62,114 nucleotides of DNA from Cymbomonas tetramitiformis (lineage: Eukaryota; Chlorophyta; Pyramimonadophyceae; Pyramimonadales; Pyramimonadaceae): positions 1 through 62,114 of the forward strand of contig LGRX02029119.1 in NCBI GenBank assembly GCA_001247695.2, written 5' to 3'. Position numbers and translations under genes: made by a program. Shown one piece after another: positions 47,857-58,856 of this stretch. Position 1 is the stretch's first letter, and the number at the start of each line of letters is the position of its first letter. The notes beneath the pieces are model-generated. The model had not been told where the DNA came from, made no database searches, and saw only the letters and a program-made list of their open reading frames with translations.

Positions 47857-49335
47857 CTAGACCCCGAACATATAACGGGAAGAGACTGAGTATTCTCCCC
47901 GATTATCTATTCTGATTACCTCACACACCGAATATACAGTCCAGCTGATATATTCAGCACAACCGTCGCCGCCTCCGCAGGCGGGGCCGGCGGGTTTACC
48001 GCGGGTGGCGGCAGCGATAGTGCTGCAGCGGACGCATCGAGAGACGGACGGGGAGCGGCCGGCTTGGACATGTCCAAAATGCTTGTCGTTCGCAAATGCC
48101 TCGACGCACGCGTAGGGACACGCACCACGAGTGTCGGGGTGGGCGTCCGTGACGTTCCACATACGGAAGCATACAATGCATGGGAAGCCGGTACCCACCC
48201 ACTTACGGTAAAGGGAGGCGGGTGAGTCAGCAACCCATTTCCCCTCCACCAACCAAGGGCGCCAATGACTGCTTCTGAGCACGAAGAGCCATGGCAGCGG
48301 GGCGAGGCGGATGGTGAGGGGGCTTCTGGCCGTTGCCCGTTAGGGCGGTAGCCGGGATGTCGGAAGTGGCGGAGGGCGAGAGTGTGGCTAGGGGACTCTC
48401 GTCCTGAAAGGCAATGCGGATGCGGAGCGCAAGACGGGCAAAAGTGAAGGCGTGGCCCGCCCACAGTTCACGCAGCACCACACGATATAGTGGGGCCACG
48501 TACGGGGACTTCTTCGCGGACTCTGACAGGACGTGCCAGAGGTCCGAGACGCGGTCGCTGTCGGTGTAGCTCGGCTTGATCTTCTGATGGCGGTCGCCTA
48601 GGCGACGAATGAGGGCAGGCTGCGGGGCAGGGTCGGGAGTCCTCGGTCTCGGTGAGGACAACCGTACGTACGTAGCTGCGTCCTGTAGCGCATGCCGCCG
48701 GCGTCGGGCACGCCCTCGACCTCCTAGCGTAGCCGCTGAAGTGCGTAGCGGCCGTCGGTGGGGTGGGAGCGGGCGCATTCATGGTAGACGCTGAGCGCGT
48801 TCCCACGAAGTGGATGTGGTAGAATGCGGAACAGGAGCTCGTTGACGCTGACGTGGTAGAACTCGTGGGCGTGCTCCAGATCCAGAAGCTTGGCGGCTTC
48901 CTAGTACGAGACAGGGTAGAGCACGTGTGTTGATCCAGAAAGGAGGGCGTTGAAGTCAACGTCGGCGGTCGCGGTGTCGAACGTGTAACCAACGGGCATT
49001 TTGAGGCCAGTGGACTTGAGGTAGGTGAGAAGGTCGTTGCTGCCGTAATGAAAAGCGTATGCCAGCTGGTCGACGTACTCATCCTCGCGCCCCTCCTCCA
49101 CAGCAGGCGTGGTTTGCAAGACGTCGGGGTTGTTGAAAAAGTCGAAAGCCGTAGGAGCCTCAACTGAAGATGTCGGTTTCGACCGTAGGCAAGATGTTCC
49201 CACGATTCTGCGACGTCCACGGGAAGTAGCAGGGGTACCCATCGAACCAGAGGGCGAAGGCGATGGGGAGTTGGCCGTACACGTGCGAGCAGCGCGCAGA
49301 GCGGAACCAAGTCCCTCACGTCGGGCAGAAGCCAT
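47857..49335 (-). pseudogene. gag: degenerate retroelement gag
   Basis: The reading starts at MASARREGLGSALRAAR (ATG at 49335) and continues through AFDFFNNPDVLQTTP and LAYAFHYGSNDLLTYL to a TAG at 48903. It resumes in frame (EAAKLLDLEHAHEFYHVSV) to a second TAG near 48727, then shifts frame to RLGDRHQKIKPSYTDSDRV (48227-48640). A Cys/His-rich CIVCFRMW...H...C follows in another frame near 48180. The size, helix content and terminal knuckle suggest gag. At least two stops and two shifts make it dead. The family is uncertain. Confidence 0.45.
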
Positions 49336-49595
49336 TGTCGGAAGAAAGTATTGTCGGTCCAGTGAAAATGTAGCGCACACTGCAGTGCGCGCGCAAGGAA
49401 TGCAGCTGGAGATGTCGAGAAAAAAAATGTCCGGATGTAGTTGCGGCCGTCGCTGTGCGTAATGCGGTCCGGCTGCGATGTCGGGATGTCGAAAGCTGAT
49501 GTCGATAGATGTCGGATAGAGTCGCGGGGCGCGAAGCGGACCAAAGAAAAACAAGCCAAACACTGAAGGATAGTGGGATATAACCTTATGCAATA

Positions 49596-49614
49596 ACATA
49601 CATACATACATACA

Positions 49615-49645
<31 letters not shown>
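49596..49645. repeat. (CATA)n microsatellite
   Basis: About twelve CATA units followed by TATGTATA words; it continues into an AT-rich stretch to about 49690. Confidence 0.95.
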
Positions 49646-49743
49646 GTATATGTATATGTATATATGTATATATGAGCATATATGTTATTACCCGCGAAAG
49701 TGGGGCACAGGTGCAACGGCTGTCAAAGTCTAAAGTGGAACCC

Positions 49744-51816
49744 GGTCTTTTTTGTCGCATGCATGGTCATTTCTGTCGCTGTCGCAAGAAAATGTTTTTG
49801 TCGCACGTCAAAAAAAGGAATCTTCTGACAAACCAGAAACGGGGCTTCGTTCCCTTAAAGGGACAAAAAACGATTTCACAAAAAAAAAGGTGAGGGGACG
49901 AAACGACATCGTCATCGGAACACTTTCAAAACTGCCCAAATATTTTCCACATGACAAATTTTGATCTTCAGCGTTATCGCACGCCTTTGGAAGATACACC
50001 ACCCCCCATCGACTATTTTTCGACCGCCCGATCGAATCGTCGAGCGAACGATCGGACCGTAGTCAGATGACAGATTCTTGAAGAAGGGCATCTTCAAGTT
50101 GTCGCAGCGATCTGGAATATACTCCAATCCTACGTCAACTAATTTTTGACCGATCGATCGAATCGTCGACCGAACGATCGGACTGTCCGATCTCGCGTGC
50201 TAATGGATTCGTTTCCGAAGACAAGATCTTCAAGTTGTCGCAGCGGTCTTGAATATACTCCAATCCTACATCAACTAATTTTCCACCGATCGATCGAATC
50301 GTCGACTGAACGATCGGACTGTCCGATCTCGCGTGCTAATGGATACGTTTCGAAGACAAGATCTTCAAGTTGTCGCAGCGATCTTGAATATACTCCAATC
50401 CTGCATCAACTAATTTTCGACCGATCGATCGAATCGTCGACCGAACGATCGGACTGTCCGGTTCCGAAGACAAGATCTTTAAGTTGTCGCTGAGATCTTG
50501 AATACAACACAATCCTCCATATCGACTAATTTTCGACCGACCGATCGGACTGTCGCCAAAACATCGGGCCGTCCGATTTCACGTGCTAATGGATCGTGTG
50601 GCTAAAGATGGATCCAATCGCGAGCGCGAGCGTGATAATGTCATCGTGTCAGGTCGTTGGCTCACTGCAGCGGTAAGCGTGACATCGAGACGGTTTAACC
50701 ACAGAATCATCGCCGACAATCGGCTTCAAGGACTCGTCGCATCATAATTCCTTAGCTCGGCCGCCACCCCGTCCGTTCATTTTTCGTTCAGGCACACGCA
50801 ACAACCCGTGAAACGCTTCTCTGCTTGTTACGGTTTTTGCTGTTGCAAATTCCTTGTCAGCGAACGCATGTTTTCAACATTTCTTTGCTTTCGTTGGTTT
50901 CACACTCTTCGTTGCAGTATGGTTGCGGCTCTTCGCTTCAGATTGATCGGACCCCATCGGGTAATGTGGCCCGCGGTCTGGGTTCGATTCTCAGATTCTT
51001 GCCAACTAGCGTGCAAAATGTTCATGCGACGCCAGCGACCTGTTTGTAACTTTGGCTGCCACATTTTAGTTTATTCATCATTTCAATTCGCGGGTGCGCA
51101 GCTCTGTTTCTTGTGATCGTGTTGTCATACCCCATAGCTGTCTTATGCTTTGATTGGCATGATAAGAGTGCTTGGAGTCCGTCGGGTATTTTAACCGTCG
51201 GGTTGGATTCGACTCCCAGCATCTCTGCTAACTCGCGTCCTGTCATTTTGCAGCATGCTTTCATTCATATTCTTAGTTTGGCATGTCCTTTTTTCGCTGC
51301 ATCGTCCGCCATTATTTATGCCTGCGCGAATACGTTTTATTATATGTTTATGCTGAATATGTAGACTTTGTACGTGCAGGGATTTGCCGGGTTTTGGCTC
51401 CTGAAGATGTAAAGTAGCCGGGTTTAACGGAATAGTGGCTTTAGGATTTGTGCTGTGTAGTTTTAGTTGCGTTCGTTCATAGATTCACCTTGCATTTTGT
51501 AATAGTGTAGTAACATTTTTTTAAAGAATAGTGAATTGATACTCACTTCCAAGTCTTGGCACCGCAATGATAAAATGCTCGCGATGCTGCGTGTTTGCTC
51601 GCGATGCTGCGTGTTTGCATGCTTCGTTGTAATAGTTTGTCGATGTGATTTGTAGAAACAGTAGACAGACCCGTTATCCGGCTGTTATTTCAGAATGTTT
51701 TTTACTCGTGTGTTGCGAAATAATTACTATAGTAAAATTTTAATAAATTTAACAAAGTTTCTGCGACAAAATACCCCCTAGACCTCATTTTTGTCGCAGC
51801 CGCGACAAAATAGACC
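49744..51816. mobile_element. putative non-autonomous DNA element with GGTCTWTTTTGTCGC ends
   Basis: GGTCTTTTTTGTCGC at 49744 is matched by GCGACAAAATAGACC inverted at 51802-51816. Further TTTTGTCGC words lie just inside both ends (49793-49803 and 51763-51798 inverted), a typical subterminal pattern. The right end is close to the point where gypsy copy B breaks off (51828), suggesting that this element or a deletion next to it removed the rest of B. No transposase was recognised. Flanking duplications are not evident. Confidence 0.5.
49980..50545. repeat. tandem repeats of about 135 bp with GATCGATCGAATCGTCGA cores
   Basis: The word GAATATACTCCAATCCT starts at 50115, 50251 and 50386, with a degenerate copy at 50500. 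Each unit also has ACGATCGGACTGTCC and AAGACAAGATCTT. Four to five units in all. The apparent reading frame across them is a period effect. Confidence 0.85.
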
Positions 51817-51827
51817 CAAAAGTGCAT

Positions 51828-52969
51828 CGTCGAAGTCAAAGAATGCTCGATTTCCAACACGTAGAGCGGTCGCAGGAGCGTTAGTTAACCCAAAGGGCAT
51901 CACTGTCCACTCGTATGAACCATATCTAGTACGTATTGCTGTCTTATGGATGTCGTCTGGATGGATGGGTATCTGATGGACAAACTGGTTGAAATCAAAT
52001 CTGCTGAACCAGCGTGCCCCCTTTAGCTGTTCAAGAAGGGTATCATGAGGTGGCAATGGATACGTGTCCTTTATATATGGTGATGTTATTAAGGGCTCGA
52101 TAATCACAGCACATCCTCCACTTCCCCCCTGGCTTAGGAGCGAAAATGATTGGGCACCCATATGGTGATGATGATGGACGAAGGATACCCAGCTCGACAT
52201 ATTTGATGATTTGTCGTTTGAGCTCCTCCATCATAGGCACTGGAATAGTACGAACTGGCTGTGATGGTGACTTATGCCCAGGTTCAATGTTGATGCGATG
52301 ATATCCACCTTCAAACCGTTCTGGCCTATGACCAGCTGGAAGATCCTCCTGGAAAATATCTGAAAAGTCTTTTCTGATTAGATCACGTGTTGCTGTGACC
52401 TCTGGGTCTTCCATGGTAGTGTCTGAGTCTGCAGCTGCCATGCCCAACTCACCATCGACCTCTGAGAGAAAAAAGAGATAAGCTACGGCTTCTTCAGCCG
52501 ACCCACTGGATCGTATACGTCGTAGGTGCTTCCTCATAGTGGTGGCGCTGACCAATTCCATTTCAGGAAGGTCATCTGAATGTGGAGTCTGTTCAACTCT
52601 GGACAGAACTGTACGAACACTGGAACCTGATGAGTGTTTCCTGGTGATCGTCATATTCTTGGACTGGAAGTCAATGTGCGGGTTCCTTCTTTCCAACCAA
52701 TCCTGTCCCAGGATGACTGTGAAGGGTTTCATGTCAATAATATAGAGATCTTCTGTATCCTTATACTTACCCAGCGTAAATGTAGCATTGGGAAGATAGG
52801 ATGTACAGGGTAATTGGCTTCCTCCAGCCAACCCCACTGAGAATGATGATGAGTCTGTTGGTGATATACCAAGCTGAGAAGCGAACTGTCTGTCGATGAA
52901 TGACGATGTAGCTCCTGGATCTACCAAAATGTGAGTACTCTGTCCATATACTTTCCCTTTGTACAACAA
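51828..52969 (-). pseudogene. pol: gypsy copy B protease-RT, truncated before the FMDD box
   Basis: Protease DPGATSSFIDRQF is near the start (about 52930). The RT domain carries EELKRQIIKYVELGILRPSSSPYG and CCDYRALNNITI. The frame changes near 52070 (ITIYKGHVS versus YIKDTYPLPP), and the last family-like residues are GNRAFFDF near 51830. Everything after this, including the FMDD catalytic motif, RNase H and integrase, is missing, and the adjacent sequence belongs to a different element. Very similar to copy A (9208-10430). Confidence 0.9.
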
Positions 52970-53128
52970 CAGCTTTTTGTGATTTCAGCTGTGCTGTCTG
53001 TGACTGCATCTGTACGATGTGTTCTGAGGGAGTATCCATTTGCTGGAACTGAAGTGTCAGACTGGATAGGACTTCTTCTGAGATACTCTCAACCCGGCCA
53101 CTTGCTTCAGTGGCATTTTCAGGCTGAT

Positions 53129-54524
53129 CTATCTGGGAATCCTCATCACTGGTACCTGCCCGGTACCCGGAGAGTTTCCCTGAGGAGCTGGAGCTGATGC
53201 TGGAGCTGGAGCTGCAACTGCTGCATTGATGCTCTGCTGATTCTGAAGCTCCTTAACCAGGGTGTTGACTGTTTTTACAAGTTTGTTAGACTCATTTTTA
53301 GCACCCTGATTATTCTGCTGCTGTTGTCCTCTGTTCTGATTATACTGACGTCCAGGATTGGGAGCTGGAGGCTTGCCTTGTATGGCATTTCCATCTGCTG
53401 TGGTGGTAGCAAAGCAATCCTTTTTGATGTGACCAGGAAGACCACAACGCTGACAAGGCTGGGGAGGATATGCTGCTGTTCCTTTTCCTTTTCCTTTCCC
53501 CTTGCCTTTTCCTTTGCCTTTTCCTTTATTCCTCTGGAAATTCTGGTTGGCATTCTGATTCTGGTTGCCTCGATTCTGGTTGGCTCTGTCATATGGCTTA
53601 TTGCCACGACCTTTGTCCTTTTCCTTTCTGACTGGGCCTCCTGACTGTTCCTTCTGTCCCCTATAGTGAAGGGTCTCTGCCTGCTTCGAATGAACTACAT
53701 AATTCAAATCGAGCAGAACCTGTGTGGTCTGTGCCCACGACAGGTTATTCCTTTCATCCTCTGTCAGAAATCTGAGATGAAACTGTTTCTGGAGGTCTGA
53801 CTCCATGTTACTGACGAATCGGTCCTTGATCAAGACATCATCCAAATCAACTGATGCTAGAGAAGCCAGTGATGTGAATGTGCGTAAGTAATCTGCAAAA
53901 GTCTGGTTACCCTGCTGCAGTGCCATTAGATAATTTTTTGGCAACTGGCCGCTTGTGGGGATTTCCGAACTGCCTGAGGAATGCATTCCTGACATTTTCA
54001 TACGTGGCATTTGGTGTTTTAGCCACGACATGAAAGTAGTGTTTGTCATTATTCTGTATGAACGTGAGAAAGACTGTGATGAGGTCCTTATCTGGTGCAC
54101 CTGGATATGTAAACTGAGAATATCTGTCTACTGTCTCCATCCAAACCTCCGCATCCTGTCCGACTTTGTACTCCTTCGGTGGATTCATTTTCACCCTAGG
54201 GACAATTGCGGCTGGAACTGATGCTGCGGTGGCCTGACCATCATCTGGATCTGTAAATGCAGGCGGAGGATTATCCTCCGTGTAATCCTCCTCTGGTTCC
54301 TTAGGCTCAGTCTCTGGATCTCTGTACCGACTCATGTCTGTCTTCATTCTGCTGATGGCATCGAAATATCCTATCTGATCATACCGGGTCTGAGTGTCAG
54401 CATAACCCTTTAACCATGAAGGTATTTTGAATCTGCTGAAGTGATCATAAGAACCCAGAATGTCAAAGTACCAGTTAGTCGGATTTTGATCTATAGCTGG
54501 TATAACTGCTGGTTCTTCTGCCAT
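53129..54524 (-). pseudogene. gag: gypsy copy B gag, one frameshift
   Basis: Starts MAEEPAVIPAIDQNPTNWYF at 54524. It reads through the capsid (SRFKIPSWLKGY; EVWMETVDRYSQF) to a frame change at a run of A on the coding strand near 53930, then continues in the second frame (NYLMALQQGNQTFADYL) to a basic Lys/Gly linker and a CCHC knuckle, CQRCGLPGHIKKDC (about 53413-53454). The coding sequence is otherwise whole, and it lacks the TAG that breaks copy A at codon 127. Confidence 0.9.
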
Positions 54525-55601
54525 CTAAAATAAAACACCATACCAACAAAACCTTCAAAAATGGATGTGTGTGTGTGTGTGTGTGTGAGACATATCTATA
54601 TATTGTACATGTATTATATTTGTACATTGATATAATGAGGTGAAGTATATATATGGTTCCACATTCTTCCCTCCTCAAGGAAGTGTGAATTCCATAGGCA
54701 GTTGTCAAGTGCCTATTACCTCATTAAGCAGCATGCAATCCTGATAGGAAGCAGCTGTACAGTTATTGGGTTGTTGCCCGAAATATTGGTCATGAATGTG
54801 CTGATTTCAGCATGACCAAAATGCCAAATATAGTGTGGTTCACTATTATTCAGTGGCATTTTAGGGTGTTACGGGTGACTGTGACCCTCATCACCTACAG
54901 TGATCTTAGGGCGTTACATGGTATCAGTAACACCTAATTATATGAAATTTGAGCAGTATGAATATTTCTTGAAGGAATAAAGCAAAACTGCATTCAGCAT
55001 GTCACGATTTACCACGTGATACTTGAGATGTACGTTACACCCCCAAGTTTTTGCACGTGATTTTAGGGTGTTACAGGGTGTTACAAGTGCTCACAAATTT
55101 TTGCATATATTGTTGATAGGTGAAAAATTGGATCAGCAAAAAAAATTGGACCCGAATTTTCATTTTGTAATCTTACGTGTGAGATTTTTTACCCATTTTC
55201 ACCACTTTTTGACTTATAAGTCTCAGTGTATATGAGTACTGTTAATATTCTCTGTTAGTGTGCCGTTAGTGTTCCGTTATTGTTCCGTTAGTATGCACAC
55301 TTAGGGCACAGTTAATGTCCGAAACGCAAGTGATCATACTGAGTTAGTTTGCCGTTAAGGTGTCGTTAAGGTATTTTGCACAGAATGCATGCACTAACGG
55401 CACACTTACGTCACACTAACTGCCTGTTAATGCTCACAGTTAGTATGTCGTTAAGGTGACGTTAAGGTATGTTGCACAGAATGCATGCCCTAACGGCACA
55501 CTAACGTTGCGGTTAGTGTGCCGTTAGAGTACGTACATCCACACTAACGCGCCGTACTCTTATATAGTTAGTGGGTCTTTAGCGTACCGTTAGTGCGCGT
55601 A
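54525..55601. other. gypsy copy B leader/LTR, then CGTTAG-rich repeats
   Basis: 54525-54850 matches the region upstream of gag in copy A in reverse orientation, including GGGTTGTTGCCCGAAATATT and a (TG)n tract at about 54567-54589. A TG start of an LTR on the minus strand may lie at 54918 (TGTAACGCCC). From about 55240 to 55600 there are many GCCGTTAGTG / CGTTAAGGT words in loose tandem, including two near-copies of GGTGTCGTTAAGGTA(T) sequences. Confidence 0.55.
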
Positions 55602-55872
55602 CTAACATTTTCTAAAATGGTAGGGTAGGTTTCTATTTTTTGCTGCACACCATAGTTTGTATGCCCGTATGAAGAGGGAATGCACAGCCTTCTTCTCTGA
55701 GATCACAGGCACATTCAATTTAATCATCATCGATATTGACAAAAAGGAGCTTTGCGTCGAATTACGCTTCGCTGTCTTGATGTCATTCATAGAAGAAAAT
55801 CCCCGCTCGCAGGGAGCATTGGCCAATGACAACATCATCCCAATCCCAACCAATTTGAGGAGCTCACGATAA
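55602..55872 (-). pseudogene. hAT transposase C-terminal dimerisation fragment
   Basis: A short frame with LANAPCERGFSSMNDIK followed by RNSTQSSFLSISMMIKLN, which is the conserved block near the end of hAT-family transposases (ERxFS...K...R..L.......LL). Only about 90 residues remain, and no catalytic DDE part is seen upstream on this strand. It ends ~40 residues later at a stop. Confidence 0.7.
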
Positions 55873-57030
55873 TTTATGTATCATATTCTGATGAGCTACA
55901 AAACAGTGCGCCCAAAACCCTTCAAATGAAGTCATAGATTTAGCAAGTGCTAGAGCTGAAGCAGCGGTTGATATCGCTTTCTTGTCACCGTGTTATTATC
56001 TTGAGCTGCTGCCAAATATGGGAGCCGACGTAGGTCCGCCATAGGTCCGGCAAAGTCCCGGACTGTCCGGGCGATAATTCACCCTGGCGCGCCATAAGCC
56101 CAGCGAGAAAAGAGGCATAGGTCCCCCGTAGGCCCGGGTACCCATCCATTTTCACGACCCCGATGAGTCAGGGACCGGTCCACAGCGCCTTGATCGGCTT
56201 TACCTGAGGTTCTACTTCACTTTCCCCCTTGGGGGAGGTGGGGGGGAGGGGGGGGAGTTGGCATCCCCATGACTTCGGCCCATCGCGATTCTATTGACCA
56301 TTACCTTCAACCGTTACTCCGTTGCCCCATTACTCCGTTACTCCGTGACCCCATTTCGGCCATTACCGTTTCTGCCGTTTCCCTTTGGCCGCTTGACCGT
56401 TGTGTGTTCCTCTTAGCGACTGTGACTGGAGATCTACGCCTGGCCGTTGCGTGCGTTTCCGTTTTTTCTTCTAGATATATCGGACAGTTATATCTATGTG
56501 CTGAACCCTATGATAAGGGCTTCGGATATCAAAACGGTCGAATTTGTAAGTTAAAACGAGATGGAAATACACCTGACTTATGAGTTCAGGTTCTAGGTTT
56601 CGGCCTACGGATTACGGTCACCCAGACTACCATAGGAGGAGGCAGGTGACACATTCAGGGTTCACCGTGCCAAATCCAGCACACCACCTAATGTGGGGAC
56701 CGGAACTAGGTGGCCGAAACAGGGACACATGCCAACTCAGCTTCGACAGAAAAGTTGGTGTGAGTGGGAGGCACTGTGCTCATACTGGCCAGGCCCATCG
56801 GAACAGGCAGTGCAGGCACTAGAGCTACCTACTTTCTACAGCGCAATTCTGATACACTGAAAGCCCGAAACGGTGCCCATCTTGGGGCCATCCTACACTA
56901 GCAGCATTTCAAACTGTAGGCAGGCCAAATCCACAACGGCAACTTACTAACTGTCACTAATACAGAGCCCGGGAAAGCCGGTACCACTGTCACGCCGTGT
57001 CGTACAGCAGCTTCACAAAGCGGTCCTCGA
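55873..57030. other. unassigned sequence
   Basis: No recognised gene. GC-rich and slippage-prone in places (poly-G/GGGGGAGG at 56235-56258; runs of CATTACTCCGTTACTCCGT at about 56305-56350). Two frames (56269-56583 and 56580-56822) overlap end to start but show no family features. Confidence 0.4.
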
Positions 57031-57274
57031 AGTCTACTTGACTACTTGAGCTGCTTGAGACCTTGAGCCCTTGAGAATCCCTACCCAGTGAATGTCTCAC
57101 TTTATTGAAACCGGTCTACTCACCATCTTATGGGAGCAGCCGAGCTGCCTCGCGCACTGCCACACCTTCTATGGGACCGAGGTGACATGCGCGCATGCGC
57201 GAGCGACAGGTTCGGGCGGTCTTGGCGACACCACGCCCGCTTTTCGTTGCCCCTTAATTTATGAGCATTACTAT
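57031..57274 (+). repeat. 244-bp direct repeat, left copy
   Basis: Identical by eye to 58613-58856, from AGTCTACTTGACTACTTGAG to ATGAGCATTACTAT. The pair encloses 1.34 kb. It may be the terminal repeats of a small non-autonomous retroelement (TRIM-like), although clear TG/CA ends, PBS and PPT are not seen. Confidence 0.85.
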
Positions 57275-57625
57275 GGGATCCTGGTCTGCGGAGTAGGGCT
57301 TCGAAGGAAATAAGACATTTGAGGATAGCATTGGGGCATATAATGACCACGTCGGTTGATATAGGGGTATTTCAACGTCGAGGAATCCATTTTCGTTGTC
57401 CGTTTCATCACATGGGCACCGTAACTCTTGATATTGGGCTGCAAAGTTGGGATTTCGTGCAATTTTTGCTTATTTTGTGTGTGCGTCGGCAAGTTCAAGG
57501 GCATTATTTCAATCGAAACATGGTTACACTGCATTAAAATTGTGTCGATATACTTATTTGACAACATGGCAATGCTTAATCGCATTGGGGAACGATTTGA
57601 CTACGGGTGCTGCAAGGTTTCTACA

Positions 57626-57871
57626 CTACTGCACCACTAGGCTAACGGTATTGAATTGTCGGGCGATGGCGGATATATTGGGCGCTTCGCCAGCCTTCTT
57701 CATCGCCTCCCACCTCAGAACACACTCCCACCGCTTCTTGTGTCGTGGAGTGGTGGATGGAGGAGGTGTTGGCGGCGAAACTTGAGGCAGAGGAGTGGAA
57801 GACACCGTTGGGACCACCTGAAAAAGCATACCCCCAAATCGCGCAATTTTACACCCTACCCCCTTGGACAA
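57626..57871 (-). pseudogene. HTH (Psq/CENP-B-like) fragment of a DDE transposase
   Basis: The last part of this frame, LRWEAMKKAGEAPNISAIAR followed by QFNTVS, matches the N-terminal helix-turn-helix of pogo/CENP-B-type and related fungal-like transposases. It is preceded by Pro-rich sequence and cut by a stop just after the recognition-helix region. It lies inside the interval between the two 244-bp repeats. Confidence 0.4.
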
Positions 57872-58612
57872 AACTCGCTAGATTTCGGCTATCTACATGA
57901 TCTGAGGTAGGCATACAACATATCGCCATGTGCACAACTCACATGGGTAGCATTCAAACAACACAAATGACCTTAACACATAAGTTTGCCCACCGATATC
58001 GCCATTTCCCCAAGAAGCCCATAGTCATGCTCATAAATTAAGGGGCACTTTTTTGCGATTTCGAACACACTTTTCGAAAATGTACCCCCTACCCACATGG
58101 ATCTTGCTTACATGCGGCTGCCACGAAATCAGAATCGTGCAGGATGTATACCAATGACGACTATGAAGTCAAATCGCACAAGGGGGGGGTCGAGTCATGC
58201 CTGACCAAGCCTGCCACGCCGACCACGCGTCAAGCACAAATGTCCATTTTTAAGGGGTTATGCCGAGGGGGCTGAATGCCGATTTTTTTAAAAATCAGAA
58301 AGTCGTCCCCAGGTAGCATTTGGAATTGGAATATTGGGGACATATAATGGTTAGTCGATAGGCATCGATCACCCCCCAGAAACACCCCTATTCTGACCTC
58401 CACGGCATTTTCCCAATTTCGACGCATATTGGGTAAAATTAATTCCGATTTTTCAGAATTAAAAATAAAGCGGTTTTGGAAAAATTCGGGAGTCACCTTC
58501 ACGCGCGACTTTCGGGCGCCCCACTTCATCAACGCAGGGTCCATGATGTAGGCAAAAGGAGAACTGGTCACTGGGCCGGTCTGGTCGCAGGTGACACCGC
58601 TATTGTGTCACT

Positions 58613-58856
58613 AGTCTACTTGACTACTTGAGCTGCTTGAGACCTTGAGCCCTTGAGAATCCCTACCCAGTGAATGTCTCACTTTATTGAAACCGGTCTA
58701 CTCACCATCTTATGGGAGCAGCCGAGCTGCCTCGCGCACTGCCACACCTTCTATGGGACCGAGGTGACATGCGCGCATGCGCGAGCGACAGGTTCGGGCG
58801 GTCTTGGCGACACCACGCCCGCTTTTCGTTGCCCCTTAATTTATGAGCATTACTAT
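58613..58856 (+). repeat. 244-bp direct repeat, right copy
   Basis: Second copy of 57031-57274. The flanks differ immediately outside both ends (GGGATCC versus AGGTCAC on the right). Confidence 0.85.

Noticed and set aside
50146..50493. 115-codon ORF with repeated SNRRPNDRTV-like units
   Set aside because: It tracks the 135-bp tandem repeats and has no independent coding support.
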